Source: Gammaproteobacteria bacterium (GTDB lineage Bacteria > Pseudomonadota > Gammaproteobacteria > Chromatiales > Chromatiaceae). Taken from it: a stretch of DNA of 53,056 bases. Under the pieces are notes generated by a model that was not told the DNA's origin, ran no database searches, and saw only the letters and a program-made list of their open reading frames with translations. Shown one piece after another: positions 16,135 to 24,678 of the stretch. A program made the position numbers and the translations under genes. Position 1 is the stretch's first letter. Each line of letters opens with the position of its first letter. The DNA lies in the NCBI GenBank assembly GCA_011389885.1, contig JAABTK010000022.1:1-53056 (forward strand), given 5' to 3'.

Positions 16135-16495
16135 GGGGTCTCCGCTTGTGTTTCTGCGCATCATACCACCAAGCCAACCGCCCCTCGTAGTCGCACCGGC
16201 GCGCCGGGGTCGGAACCAGCGGCTCATAGAAACGCGGGGGGCGCATCGCCTGGGTTCGTGCGGACCGAGGGGCAGAGGCGAAATGGACCATTGAACCGCG
16301 AATGGACGCGAATGGACTCGACTAAAGCCCGGGCTCCGGGCGCTTGCGGCCTCGCGTTGGAGTACACGCCTTGGCGTGTGCGGGCCAGGGCGCACAGCCC
16401 GAGGGCTGTACGCCAGCGCCCTGCGGGCGCTCGGTCCTCAGGTACCCTCTGCGTTCTTTAAAGACCGTTGTTGCCGTTTTTTGTGCGCAGCCGCA
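16135..16495. repeat. Spacer repeats with a CTAG-ended element next to trm112
   Basis: The spacer contains a run of GAATGGACGCGAATGGAC-type repeat (16300-16320), the CACGCCTTGGCGTGTG segment, CACAGCCCGAGGGCTGTA and an element end at 16468-16499 (GTTGTTGCCGTTTTTTGTGC then GCAGCCGCACTAG). The terminal CTAG overlaps the stop codon of trm112. In many gammaproteobacteria kdsB follows trm112 at this place; here there is only repeat DNA. Confidence 0.75.
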
Positions 16496-16681
16496 CTAGG
16501 CCACAACCTCTTCGTCCGCCGGTAATTCCCGCGCCTCGTCTGCGAGCATGACGGGGATGCCGTCGCGGATGGGGAAGCCGAGGCGGTCCACCTTGCAGAT
16601 CAGTTCCTGCTCGCCCTTTTTGTACACCAGCTTGCCCTTGCACAGCGGGCAGACCAGGATCTCAAGCAGTTTTTTATCCAT
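16496..16681 (-). CDS. Trm112/YcaR family protein
   Basis: This encodes a 61-residue zinc-ribbon-like protein, [20 protein letters not shown] then [20 protein letters not shown]. The C-P-L-C pair plus the single later cysteine is the usual bacterial form. Proteins of this family act as small partners of methyltransferases in eukaryotes and archaea; in bacteria the role is unclear, but the gene is almost always in the lpxK-kdsB neighbourhood. It overlaps the end of lpxK by 8 bp. Its TAG stop lies inside the terminal CTAG of a repeat element, so the native C-terminus may have been shortened or extended by the insertion. Confidence 0.88.
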   Translation of the reverse strand: MDKKLLEILVCPLCKGKLVYKKGEQELICKVDRLGFPIRDGIPVMLADEARELPADEEVVA

Positions 16682-17657
16682 TCTTCAGTCCTCTCAAGTG
16701 TTGGGTGAGGGCCTCGACGAAGGCCGGGGCCGGCTCGGCCTCCACCCGCACGGCCCAGTGGCGGGCGTTGAGGTAAGCGCCGCATTTCACTGCGTCCTTT
16801 TCGGTCATCAGCACCGGGAGTTCGTCCGCGGGGTTGATCTCTTGGCGCGTAAAGCGATGGTGGTCGGGGAAGGGGTGTCGAAACAGCTTCAGCCCGCGCC
16901 CCTCCAGCAGATCGAAAAAGCCTTTCGGATCGGCGATGCCGGCCACCGCATGCACCTGCTCGCCGGTGAAGTCGCAAAGCTCGCGCCAGTTTGCCGCATG
17001 CGCAAGGTTGATCACGCGGATCTCGCCCAGCGCCATGGCCCATTCGCCGGCCCCGGCCAAGCCCTTGACCAGGCGCAACGGGGTGCTGCGGAGCCGCCGT
17101 TTGGGCTCGCGCAACGGCCCCGCCGGCAGGCACAGGCCGTTGCCGAAGCGCCGCGCGCCGTCGATCACAATGATTTCCAGGTCGCGTTGCAAGGCGTAGT
17201 GCTGAAGGCCGTCGTCAGACAAAATGAGATCGCAATCGCTCGCGTTCAACAGCGCGCGCACCGCCGCCGGACGATCAGGCCCCACCCACAGGGGGCAACC
17301 GGTGCGACGGGCGATCAGCACCGGCTCGTCGCCCACCTCGGCCGGGTCGCTGCCGGGGTCCACCGGCTGCGGCCAGTGCGCGGCCCGACCGCCGTAGCCG
17401 CGGGAGACGATGCCGGGCCGCCAGCCCAGGGCCTTCAGGAATCCGGCCAGCCAGATCACCAGCGGGGTCTTGCCGCTGCCGCCCACGGTGATGTTGCCTA
17501 CCACCACCACCGGCGCCGGGGCGCGGTAGGCGGGCAGCCAACGGCGGGCGTATAGGGCGCGCCGCACCAGGGCGACGGCGCAGAACACAAGCGCCAGCGG
17601 CGTCAGCAGCAGCGCCAGGGGGTTGAGGTCCGACCAATAGGCGTCCAGCCTTTTCAC
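16674..17657 (-). CDS. lpxK: Tetraacyldisaccharide 4'-kinase
   Basis: This encodes a 327-residue membrane-bound kinase of lipid A synthesis that phosphorylates the 4' position of the disaccharide precursor. The N-terminus has a hydrophobic anchor ([20 protein letters not shown]), followed by the P-loop [17 protein letters not shown], then [20 protein letters not shown] and [19 protein letters not shown]. The C-terminal domain ends with [20 protein letters not shown]. The length fits the family. The start overlaps the exbD stop by 4 bp, so exbB-exbD-lpxK-trm112 form one operon in the common gammaproteobacterial order. Confidence 0.94.
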   Translation of the reverse strand: MKRLDAYWSDLNPLALLLTPLALVFCAVALVRRALYARRWLPAYRAPAPVVVVGNITVGGSGKTPLVIWLAGFLKALGWRPGIVSRGYGGRAAHWPQPVDPGSDPAEVGDEPVLIARRTGCPLWVGPDRPAAVRALLNASDCDLILSDDGLQHYALQRDLEIIVIDGARRFGNGLCLPAGPLREPKRRLRSTPLRLVKGLAGAGEWAMALGEIRVINLAHAANWRELCDFTGEQVHAVAGIADPKGFFDLLEGRGLKLFRHPFPDHHRFTRQEINPADELPVLMTEKDAVKCGAYLNARHWAVRVEAEPAPAFVEALTQHLRGLKNG

Positions 17658-18079
17658 TCGCCCTCCGCGTCTAGGCGGGTGGGGAACGACATGTTCACCA
17701 AGCCCAGGCGGCTGGCCACGTCCATCACCGTAATCACCGCCTGATGGGGGGTCTGGGCATCCGCCGCGATGATCAGCGGCAGGTCGCGCCGCCCCGCAGC
17801 GGCCTTTTCGATGGCGGCCCGCAGGGTCTCGCGCGAGCGATTGATCAGCTCGGCGCCGTTAAGGTAATAGCCGCCGCGGGCGTCGATGCTGATTTCAATC
17901 TTTTCCACCTTCTCCTGCGGCCGCTCTTCGGTGGCGGCCTCGGGCAGGTTGAGCTTGATTCTGCTCTCTTTTTCAAAGGTGGTGGACACCATGAAGAAGA
18001 TTAACAGCAGAAACACCACATCGATCAGCGGCGTCATGTCCAGGGTGGGCGATTCCTTGCGATTGGGGCGCAGATTCAC
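17654..18079 (-). CDS. exbD: ExbD/TolR-family biopolymer transport protein
   Basis: This encodes a 141-residue protein with one N-terminal membrane helix carrying the essential aspartate (MTPLIDVVFLLLIFFMVSTT) and a periplasmic domain (IEISIDARGGYYLNGAELIN). Together with the ExbB-like protein it forms a proton-driven motor; in the lpxK neighbourhood the partner process is often unknown, since no TonB or TolA is here. It starts 5 bp after exbB and overlaps lpxK by 4 bp. Confidence 0.9.
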   Translation of the reverse strand: MNLRPNRKESPTLDMTPLIDVVFLLLIFFMVSTTFEKESRIKLNLPEAATEERPQEKVEKIEISIDARGGYYLNGAELINRSRETLRAAIEKAAAGRRDLPLIIAADAQTPHQAVITVMDVASRLGLVNMSFPTRLDAEGE

Positions 18080-18084
18080 GGGCC

Positions 18085-18705
18085 TTACTCCGGGTCTCGT
18101 TCGCGTTCGCCCTGCATCACCTCCACCATCTTCAGCGACTCGGCCTCCATGCGCAGCACCAGGCGCTCCACCTTGCCGTTGAAGTAGCGATGAAACATCA
18201 ATGCCGGGATGGCCACCGAGAGCCCGGCGGCGGTGGTGATCAAGGCCTTGCCGATGCCCCCGGCCAGGGGCGCGGGGTTGCCCACGCCCACATCGACGAT
18301 GGCGGTGAACACATCGATCATCCCGAGCACCGTGCCCAGCAGCCCCAGCAGCGGGCTGATGGAGGCGATGGTGCCGAGCGAGTTGAGGTAGCGTTCCAGT
18401 TCATGCACCACCTGGCGCCCGGTCTCCTCGATGGCCTCCTTCATCACCTCGCGCGAATGACCGCGGTTGGCCAGGCCGGCGGCCAGGATCACGCCCAGCG
18501 GCGAGCTGTTGCGCACGGCTTTAATGTGCTTTTCGGTCAGGGCGCCGCGGTGATGCAGGCGCCAAACGTCCGCCACCAAATCCGCCGGCACCACCCGCCG
18601 CTCGCGCAGCATCCACAGCCGCTCGGCGATAATGGCCAGCGCCGCCACCGAACAGGCGATAATGGGCCACATCAGCCAACCGCCGGCTTTGACCAGTTCT
18701 AACAT
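18085..18705 (-). CDS. exbB: MotA/TolQ/ExbB-family proton channel protein
   Basis: This encodes a 206-residue membrane protein with three helices: residues ~8-30 (GGWLMWPIIACSVAALAII), and a later pair around ISPLLGLLGTVLGMIDVFTA and IGKALITTAAGLSVAIPALM. The G-x-x-G-T-V-x-G-M and T-A-A-G-L motifs are those of the proton-channel domain. It pairs with the downstream exbD product. It is the first gene of the exb-lpxK group; comEC ends 81 bp upstream on the same strand. Confidence 0.92.
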   Translation of the reverse strand: MLELVKAGGWLMWPIIACSVAALAIIAERLWMLRERRVVPADLVADVWRLHHRGALTEKHIKAVRNSSPLGVILAAGLANRGHSREVMKEAIEETGRQVVHELERYLNSLGTIASISPLLGLLGTVLGMIDVFTAIVDVGVGNPAPLAGGIGKALITTAAGLSVAIPALMFHRYFNGKVERLVLRMEAESLKMVEVMQGERERDPE

Positions 18706-18785
18706 GAGATCAGAGTCCTCGTACTGCCCAGGGGCGAAAGCCGCCTATGATACTTGAATGGGGGGCGAAAGAGCAGGCGCGGGCT

Positions 18786-21110
18786 TCAGAACGCAAACCC
18801 CGCCGCGCGCCAATGCCGCCGCACCGAGTCGCGATAGGCCTCGGGGCCGCGCAGGCCCTGGGGCGTCAGCTCGAAACTCAGGGCCCCGCTGTGCGCGGTG
18901 TTCAGCACCCGCGCCCCGGCCTGCCGCCAGCGCGTCACCACCTCGGGCCGCGGAAAGCCCCACTGATTGCGATACCCGGCGGAGACCAACGCATACGCCG
19001 GCTTAACGGCCGCCACCAACGCCGGCGAGGAAGAGGTCGCGCTGCCGTGATGCGGCACCACCGCCAGGTCGCTCGCCAACTGCTCGCGGTAGGAGCCCAC
19101 CAGGCTGCGCTCGGCCGGGGCCTCGATGTCGCCGGTGAGCAACAGGCTCGCGCCCGCGGTGCGCACTTGCAACACGCAGGATGCATCATTGCCTCGCCAG
19201 TGGCTGCTGCCGTGCAAAAACTCGAACCGCACCCCGTCCCAGGTCCAGGCCTGCCCCGCCTCGCAGCCGCGAACCTCCAGCTTGGGAAAGGCTTGCGGCT
19301 CGCCGCTCCAGACCTCCAGCGCCGGCACCCGCTCGACCAACCCCCGAAAGCCGCCGGCGTGATCGCGATCCCCATTGCTCAGCACCAGCCGATCGATGCG
19401 CCGCAACCCCGCCTGCTCCAAATACGGCGCCACCACCGCCGAGCCCGCCTCAAAATCGGCGGAAAACCGGGGGCCGGCATCATAGACCAGCAGGTGCGAA
19501 CGGGTGCGCAGCACCGCGGCCTGCCCCTGCCCCACATCTAATAGCGTCAGGCGAGCGCTCCCGAAAGGCGGCGCGTCCGCCCTCGGAAACGCCAGGGGCG
19601 CCCACAGCAACAGCCCCAACCAGCGCCCCGGCAGCCCCCGCGGCGCCAACAAAAGCAGCAATCCCGCCAGCGCCGCCGCCATCCGCCAAGGCCCGGCCGC
19701 GGGCGCTCGCCACAAGGCCCCCTCCCAGCCGCCGAGCCACGCAACCGCCTGCTCCCACAGCCCCAGCACCCACTCGGCCGCCCCCAACGCCCAACCCGCC
19801 AGGGTATCGCTCAGCAACGAAAGCCCCGCCCCCGCAAGCCCGAGCGGAACCACCACCAGCGTGAACAGGGGCACCGAGACCATATTCGCCACAGGCGACA
19901 ACAGCGGCACGCCCAACCCCTGCGCCACCAGCACCGGCGCCAGCCCCAACGCCACCACCCATTGGATCCGTCCCCACCCCGCGAGCAGGCCCCGACCACG
20001 CCCGGCCATGCCAAACAGAATCGCCGCCACCGCCCCGAAGGACAGCCAAAGCCCGGGCGACAGCAACTGCAACGGGCTCCACAACACCACCAGGAACAAC
20101 GCCGCGGCCAGGCTGCGCGCCGGGGTCAGTCGCCGCCGAAACAACCAGGCCCCGAGCACCGCCAGCAACATCAGCAGCGCGCGCTGGGTAGGCACCGCAA
20201 AACCCGCCAAGGCGGCATAGGCGGCGCCCAAGGCCAGGGCCGAAAGCGCGGCCGGCTGATCCGCCGGCGCCAGGGCCAAGCCGCGCCAGGCGCGCCCAGC
20301 CGCCGGCCGCGCGGCCAGCAACAAGCCCCCTCGCCAAAGCAGCCGCCCGAGCAAAAAGCCCACCGCCGCCACCATGCCGATATGCAACCCCGAAATGGCC
20401 ACCAGGTGATTCACCCCGAGGCGGGTGTAGCGCGCCCACTGCTCGGCCTCCAATGCGCTACGGTCCCCCACCGTCAACGCCGTCAGCAGTGCGGCCGCCG
20501 CGGGGTCTTCCACCTGCGCCCGCACATTCATGCGCAGCCGGTCACGCAACCGCAGCAGGGCCGAATCCCAGCTCGGCGCCGCCAGCCGCCGATTGTCGTC
20601 CGATTCGCGCACATAGCCGGCGGCCCCGATACCCTTGCGAAACAGCCACCCCGCATAGTCGAAACCGCCGGGATTGGCAAAGCTGCGCGGCCGCTTCAGG
20701 CGCACCAAAAAGCGCCAGCCCTCGCCGGGCGCAGGGCTTTGCTCGTTGCCGTACCAAGACAGCCGCAGGCGCGAGGGGCCGGTCACGGGACCATCCGCCG
20801 AACGCAGGCGCGAGACATCCAGTTCGAAGCGCGTGCGCCGTTCGCGCTCCTGCACCAGCGACGACACCACGCCCTCCACGATCAGCTCCTGGCCCGCCAA
20901 CCCCGCCGGCAGCGCGCCCGGATGGGTCAGCGTCAGGTGCAGCAGCGCCCACAGAAAGCCCAACGCGAACCCGGCCGGCAGCCGCGTCCAGGACCAGCGC
21001 AACAGCAACACGAGGAACGGGGCGGCCCACACCCAGTCCGACGGCGGCGGCACCGCCAGGCGATGAAACGCCAGCGCCCCGCCCGCAAAACACAGGATCC
21101 ATCCGATCAT
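18786..21110 (-). CDS. comEC: DNA internalisation/competence protein ComEC/Rec2
   Basis: This encodes a 774-residue polytopic protein that would form the inner-membrane channel for single-stranded DNA in natural transformation. The order is typical: N-terminal helices plus the DUF4131 region (~1-190), the competence membrane domain with NHLVAISGLHIGMVAAVGFL and FAVPTQRALLMLLAVL (~200-500), and a C-terminal metallo-beta-lactamase domain with LLDVGQGQAAVLRTRSH, VLSNGDRDHAGGFRGLVERV and VVPHHGSATSSS. I chose ATG 21110 (MIGWILCFAGGALAFHRL) over an upstream TTG at 21140. It is complete. Full competence would also need ComEA and type IV pili, which are not in the window. Confidence 0.92.
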   Translation of the reverse strand: MIGWILCFAGGALAFHRLAVPPPSDWVWAAPFLVLLLRWSWTRLPAGFALGFLWALLHLTLTHPGALPAGLAGQELIVEGVVSSLVQERERRTRFELDVSRLRSADGPVTGPSRLRLSWYGNEQSPAPGEGWRFLVRLKRPRSFANPGGFDYAGWLFRKGIGAAGYVRESDDNRRLAAPSWDSALLRLRDRLRMNVRAQVEDPAAAALLTALTVGDRSALEAEQWARYTRLGVNHLVAISGLHIGMVAAVGFLLGRLLWRGGLLLAARPAAGRAWRGLALAPADQPAALSALALGAAYAALAGFAVPTQRALLMLLAVLGAWLFRRRLTPARSLAAALFLVVLWSPLQLLSPGLWLSFGAVAAILFGMAGRGRGLLAGWGRIQWVVALGLAPVLVAQGLGVPLLSPVANMVSVPLFTLVVVPLGLAGAGLSLLSDTLAGWALGAAEWVLGLWEQAVAWLGGWEGALWRAPAAGPWRMAAALAGLLLLLAPRGLPGRWLGLLLWAPLAFPRADAPPFGSARLTLLDVGQGQAAVLRTRSHLLVYDAGPRFSADFEAGSAVVAPYLEQAGLRRIDRLVLSNGDRDHAGGFRGLVERVPALEVWSGEPQAFPKLEVRGCEAGQAWTWDGVRFEFLHGSSHWRGNDASCVLQVRTAGASLLLTGDIEAPAERSLVGSYREQLASDLAVVPHHGSATSSSPALVAAVKPAYALVSAGYRNQWGFPRPEVVTRWRQAGARVLNTAHSGALSFELTPQGLRGPEAYRDSVRRHWRAAGFAF

Positions 21111-21249
21111 TTTGAGGTCATCACCCCCGCTCGTCGCCAAATTGAAATAGTGGCCAAAAAAAATAGCCCGTGGTTCAATTATAGGGATGAATGATCGCCA
21201 AACCGGAAGCAGCTCTCAGTTTCAGCAAACAGATGTCACAAAACGCCAA

Positions 21250-21295
21250 AAAACCGCCGTTATGCTCGAACCTGCACCCAGAGTCCGGCGGTTTT
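21250..21295. promoter_or_regulatory. Inverted repeat between comEC and the DUF2062 gene
   Basis: Perfect 10-bp arms AAAACCGCCG (21250-21259) and CGGCGGTTTT (21286-21295) are separated by 26 bases. The structure lies in the divergent spacer, upstream of both genes, so it is not a simple end-of-gene terminator. It could be an operator, a leader hairpin or a small-RNA terminator; the sequence alone does not decide. Confidence 0.4.
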
Positions 21296-21405
21296 CGATA
21301 GCCCTGACCTAAACCCGCCTGAACCGCCCGCGAGACCCCGTAGACCCCAGTGCATCCGCCGCCGCCCACCTTTCGAACCCCGACGAGACTGGAAATGGTA
21401 TCGCC

Positions 21406-21966
21406 ATGAATCGGCGTTTTTTCCGACGTTACACGCCAAACCAGGCCGCGTTGCGCTCGAACCGCCACCTCAAGCTGTTCGGCGAACGGCTGTACGACCC
21501 CAACCTGTGGCACCTCAACCGCCGCTCCGTCTCCGGCGCCTTCTTCGTGGGCCTGTTCTGGGCCTTCATGCCGTTCCCGCTGCAAATGGTGTCGGCGTCG
21601 GCCACCGCCGTGCTCGCCCGCGTCAATCTGCCCATCGCCTTCGCCCTGGTCTGGGTCACCAACCCGCTCACCATCCCCCCCATCTTCTATCTCAACTACC
21701 GAGTGGGGGCCTGGCTGCTGGGGCGCGAACGCTTCACCGGCGACTTCGAACCCACCCTGCAATGGCTGATGCAGCAAATCCACATCATCTGGCAACCGCT
21801 GCTGCTCGGCAGCGTGCTCTGCGGCGCCCTCGCCGGACTCATGGGCTACGCCGCCATCCGCCTGCTGTGGCGACTGCACATCGGCAACTACATCAAGACC
21901 CGCCGCGCGCGCCGGCGGGCGCGAAAAAACAACCGGCCGCCCACCCCTTCCGCCCCGCGCGACTGA
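21406..21966 (+). CDS. DUF2062 domain membrane protein
   Basis: This encodes a 186-residue inner-membrane protein. It opens MNRRFFRRYTPNQAALRSNR and continues with VSGAFFVGLFWAFMPFPLQM, the hallmark of DUF2062, then LPIAFALVWVTNPLTIPPIF and a final helix GALAGLMGYAAIRLLWRL, ending in a long Arg/Lys-rich cytoplasmic tail. The family is common next to comEC in gammaproteobacteria, as here (divergent). Its biochemical role is not known. Confidence 0.9.
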   Translation: MNRRFFRRYTPNQAALRSNRHLKLFGERLYDPNLWHLNRRSVSGAFFVGLFWAFMPFPLQMVSASATAVLARVNLPIAFALVWVTNPLTIPPIFYLNYRVGAWLLGRERFTGDFEPTLQWLMQQIHIIWQPLLLGSVLCGALAGLMGYAAIRLLWRLHIGNYIKTRRARRRARKNNRPPTPSAPRD

Positions 21967-22044
21967 CCTAAGGCAGGACAACCGGCCGCTGGCGCGTTAG
22001 ACTGGGGCCATCATCCAAGGCGCTTATTTGCGGAGACAAATAAC

Positions 22045-23172
22045 ATGCATCGCATCACCATCATCGGGGCCGGCTTCGCCGCCCTCACCGCCGCCCGCAA
22101 GGCGCGCGCGACCGACCCGCAGGCCGAAATCACCCTGGTCGCCCCCAAGGCCGAATTCCAATACCTGCCCGGCATCATCTGGATCCCCTCCGGCATCCGC
22201 CGGCCCGAGGATCTTTTGATCCCGCTGGACAAGTTCTTCAACAAGCACGCGATCCGCTTCCACACCGGCTCCGCCACCGGCCTCAAGGACGGCGGACGCA
22301 CCCTGATCACCGACACCGGCGAAATCCCCAACGACGGCCTGATCATCGGCTCCGGCGGCCGCTTCCTAAAAAAGGCCCCGGGCATCGAACACACCATCAC
22401 CCCCTGCGAGGGCATCGCCGCCGCGGTCAAGATCCGCGATCGGCTCCAGGCCATGCAAGGCGGCAACATCGCCATCGGCTTCGCCGGCAACCCCAAGGAG
22501 CCCTCCGCCATGCGCGGCGGCCCCATGTTCGAGTTCCTGTTCGGCATCGACCGCCAACTGCGCAACGAGGGCCGACGCGACCGCTTCAACCTCACCTTCT
22601 TCTCCCCCGCTCCCCAGCCCGGCAACCGCCTCGGACCCAAGGCCGTGGACGGGCTGCTCAAGGAGATGGCCAAGCGCAATATCACCACCCACTTGGGCCA
22701 CAAGATCAAGGGCTTCAGCGAAACCGCCGTCACCACCGAAGGCGGCGAATTCCCCGCCGAGCTGATCCTGTTCATGCCCGGCATGACCGGCAACCAGTGG
22801 TTCGACAACACCGAACTGCCGCGCTCCGCGGGCGGCCTGATCCAGGCCGACGCCCAGTGCCGCGTGCCCGGCCTGGAACGGGTCTATGTGGCGGGCGACT
22901 CGGGCAGCTTTCCCGGCCCCGACTGGATGCCCAAACAGGCCCACATGGCCGACCTCCAGGCCGAGGCCGCCGCCACCAACCTGGTGCTGGAACTCAACGG
23001 CCGGGAACCGGTGGAAACCTTCAAGGTCGAGTTGGTCTGCATCGTCGATAGCCAGAACAGCGGCATGCTGGTGGCCCGCACCCCCAAGCGCAGCCTGGTG
23101 ATGCCGCAAATGCGCGCCTTTCACTGGCTCAAACGCGCCTTCGAGTGGTGGTACCTGCGCCAATACCGCTAG
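22045..23172 (+). CDS. SQR-like FAD-dependent oxidoreductase
   Basis: This encodes a 375-residue flavoprotein of the sulfide:quinone oxidoreductase/FCSD superfamily. It has the dinucleotide motif MHRITIIGAGFAALTAARKA, then EFQYLPGIIWIPSG, the second motif RVYVAGDSGSFPGPDWMPKQ, and a C-terminal basic amphipathic segment (FHWLKRAFEWWYLRQYR) suited to membrane attachment. Two positions carry cysteines in places comparable to SQR (TITPCEGI and LVCIVDSQNSGM), but the cysteine normally found in the G-x-S-C-F-G-P segment is absent (EPSAMRGGPMFEF). So it may not oxidise sulfide by the standard three-cysteine route. The TAG stop is part of the CTAG end of a repeat element. Confidence 0.8.
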   Translation: MHRITIIGAGFAALTAARKARATDPQAEITLVAPKAEFQYLPGIIWIPSGIRRPEDLLIPLDKFFNKHAIRFHTGSATGLKDGGRTLITDTGEIPNDGLIIGSGGRFLKKAPGIEHTITPCEGIAAAVKIRDRLQAMQGGNIAIGFAGNPKEPSAMRGGPMFEFLFGIDRQLRNEGRRDRFNLTFFSPAPQPGNRLGPKAVDGLLKEMAKRNITTHLGHKIKGFSETAVTTEGGEFPAELILFMPGMTGNQWFDNTELPRSAGGLIQADAQCRVPGLERVYVAGDSGSFPGPDWMPKQAHMADLQAEAAATNLVLELNGREPVETFKVELVCIVDSQNSGMLVARTPKRSLVMPQMRAFHWLKRAFEWWYLRQYR

Positions 23173-23525
23173 CACGCCCGCGCTCGAATAGCGGAAACAA
23201 CGGCTTGGGAACGCAGAGGGCGCAGAGGGCGCAGAGGGCGCAGCGGAGGTTTTGCCTGCGGGTGTTGCGCTTCCACAGCGGAGGTTGAGGCCTTATAGCC
23301 GGGCTTGGGGGCTTCGCTCGCACCGGCTAACGGTCATGGAGTGATGCACCACCCCGGGAAATGAATCAGCCCAAGGAGTGGCAGTCCTCCAAGGACTGCC
23401 ACTCCTCGGTGGATTCACAGTAAAGCCTCAGCCTCCGCCGGGGGATGCTTGGCGGTTCTCCGCGTGCCCTGCGTTCCGAAATCACCTGGGATCGGCTGTT
23501 TCCGATGCCGGTGCGCACCTGCAAT
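23169..23525. mobile_element. CTAG-ended non-coding repeat element (about 357 bp)
   Basis: The left end begins at CTAG 23169 (CTAGCACGCCCGCGCTCG then AATAGCGGAAACAACG), runs through GAACGCAGAGGGCGCAGAG repeats, and the right end near 23498-23525 is its approximate inverse (GCTGTTTCCGATGCCGGTGC then GCACCTGC). The interior has GCTAAAGCCTC-type repeats and a palindrome around 23380-23410 (AGTGGCAGTCC/GGACTGCCACT). There is no gene. It fills the whole space between the stop codons of the SQR-like gene and the convergent Uma2 gene. Confidence 0.6.
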
Positions 23526-23528
23526 GGT

Positions 23529-24107
23529 TTACAAATCCGCCAACACCTCGGCCCAATCGATCTCCAACCCCTGCACCACGCCGCAGGGGGTCACCCCCTC
23601 CAGCAGCTTGATCTCCGGCATCCCGAACACCCCGTCGCTCAGCCGATAGATCATCAGCACCCGGTCCACCGGATGCACCAGCCAATACGCCCGCACCCCG
23701 TGGCGCTGATACAGCCCCCGCTTGCGGATCTGATCCTTGCCCGCGGTGGACGGCGACAACACCTCCACCACCCAATCCGGCGCGCCGCGACAGCCGCGGT
23801 CGTCCAGCTTCGACGGATCACAGACCACCGACAGATCCGGCTGCACCACCGTATCCACCAAATCGTCCGCCTCGCCCGCCTTGGGTAGACGCACATCGAA
23901 GGGCGCGATGAACACCCGGCAAGGCCTGTCGCGCAAGAAGTTCGTGATCTGGACGGCCATCTTCAAAGCCACATCCTGATGCGCCAGCCCCGGGGCCGGC
24001 GTCATATCGAAGGCCTCGCCATCGATCAGCTCCCAGCGCTCCTCCTCGGGCCAAGCGCAGTAGTCGCCATAGGTGAAACCCCTCTGCTTTTCCGCCGGTC
24101 TCGACAT
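23529..24107 (-). CDS. Uma2 family putative endonuclease
   Basis: This encodes a 192-residue protein with the PD-(D/E)XK-like fold of Uma2 (PF05685). It reads YGDYCAWPEEERWELIDGEA, then TVVQPDLSVVCDPSKLDDRG, DWVVEVLSPSTAGKDQIRKR and GVRAYWLVHPVDRVLMIYRL. The catalytic-type residues (E in WELIDG, D in QPDLSVV, E-x-L in VVEVLSPST) are all present. I chose ATG 24107 because GGAGAG lies directly upstream; the longer frame to 24152 adds 15 residues. The family is greatly expanded in cyanobacteria and purple sulfur bacteria and its biological role is unsettled. Confidence 0.9.
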   Translation of the reverse strand: MSRPAEKQRGFTYGDYCAWPEEERWELIDGEAFDMTPAPGLAHQDVALKMAVQITNFLRDRPCRVFIAPFDVRLPKAGEADDLVDTVVQPDLSVVCDPSKLDDRGCRGAPDWVVEVLSPSTAGKDQIRKRGLYQRHGVRAYWLVHPVDRVLMIYRLSDGVFGMPEIKLLEGVTPCGVVQGLEIDWAEVLADL

Positions 24108-24285
24108 CTCTCCAACCCCCCTCGAACCTCGATCAAATCTCGACACAGCCAACCATAGACCAACCCGCCCCCGCCGCCAAGCCCCCGCCGCGCCTCCCCC
24201 CGCGCAAACCGCTTTTCCTACCCGCCCCGAACCGCTATACTACCGCCCCTGACTTCAGCGCCCTCCCAAAAGGCGCACCCCCCCC

Positions 24286-24370
24286 GCCGGGGTGATGGAA
24301 CTGGTAGACGTGCCTGACTCAAAATCAGGTGGCTTCGGCCGTGCGGGTTCGAGTCCCGCCCCCGGCACCA
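24286..24370 (+). tRNA. tRNA-Leu (anticodon CAA)
   Basis: This is an 85-nt tRNA with encoded CCA. The acceptor stem is GCCGGGG/CCCCGGC, the anticodon stem CCTGA/TCAGG encloses loop CTCAAAA giving anticodon CAA, a long variable arm (TGGCTTCGGCC region) is present as in leucine tRNAs, and the T arm is GCGGGTTCGAGTCCCGC. It reads UUG codons. There is no integrase gene next to it. Confidence 0.97.
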
Positions 24371-24678
24371 CTCTCCTTACAGGGCAGCGCCGCCCGGTCC
24401 AGCCCGTGCGTTAGGCGCGCCGGCCTTGATCATCCTTCCAGCCGCTGTTTCAAGCTAAAGTGCAAAGGCTTCGCTTTGCTTTTGAACCCCAGCGCATCTT
24501 GGCCGGAACGATGATCAAGGCCAACACCCGGCGGAAGCCTGCAAAACTAAAGTTTTGCACTCCCGCCGGAAACACGCAAAACTAAAGCTTTGCACTCCAG
24601 CCGGAAGCCACCATTTCCGCGTCAAAGGCGCCGTCCCTGGTGCGTTACGCCCGGCTCGAAGGCTCGAGTTCGACGCCC
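24371..24678. repeat. Spacer with paired 35-bp palindromic repeats
   Basis: Two tandem 35-bp units at 24533-24567 and 24568-24602 each hold a palindrome, GCAAAACTAAAGTTTTGC in the first and GCAAAACTAAAGCTTTGC in the second, flanked by GGAAGCC/GGAAACA and CTCCCGCC/CTCCAGCC. A related hairpin lies at about 24459-24482 (GCAAAGGCTTCGCTTTGC). These look like a small BIME-type cluster after the tRNA. No gene is seen. Confidence 0.65.

Noticed and set aside
19962-21194. 410-residue Gln/Arg/Pro-rich frame antisense to comEC
   Set aside because: Composition is an artefact of GC-rich antisense; comEC has all domain motifs.
23205-23250. GCAGAGGGCGCAGAGGGCGC run as a possible CRISPR or coding repeat
   Set aside because: Uninterrupted short tandem repeat without spacers; also seen inside other repeat elements.
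24286-24602. tRNA-Leu as integration site of an island
   Set aside because: No integrase gene and no direct repeat of the tRNA 3' end could be found nearby.
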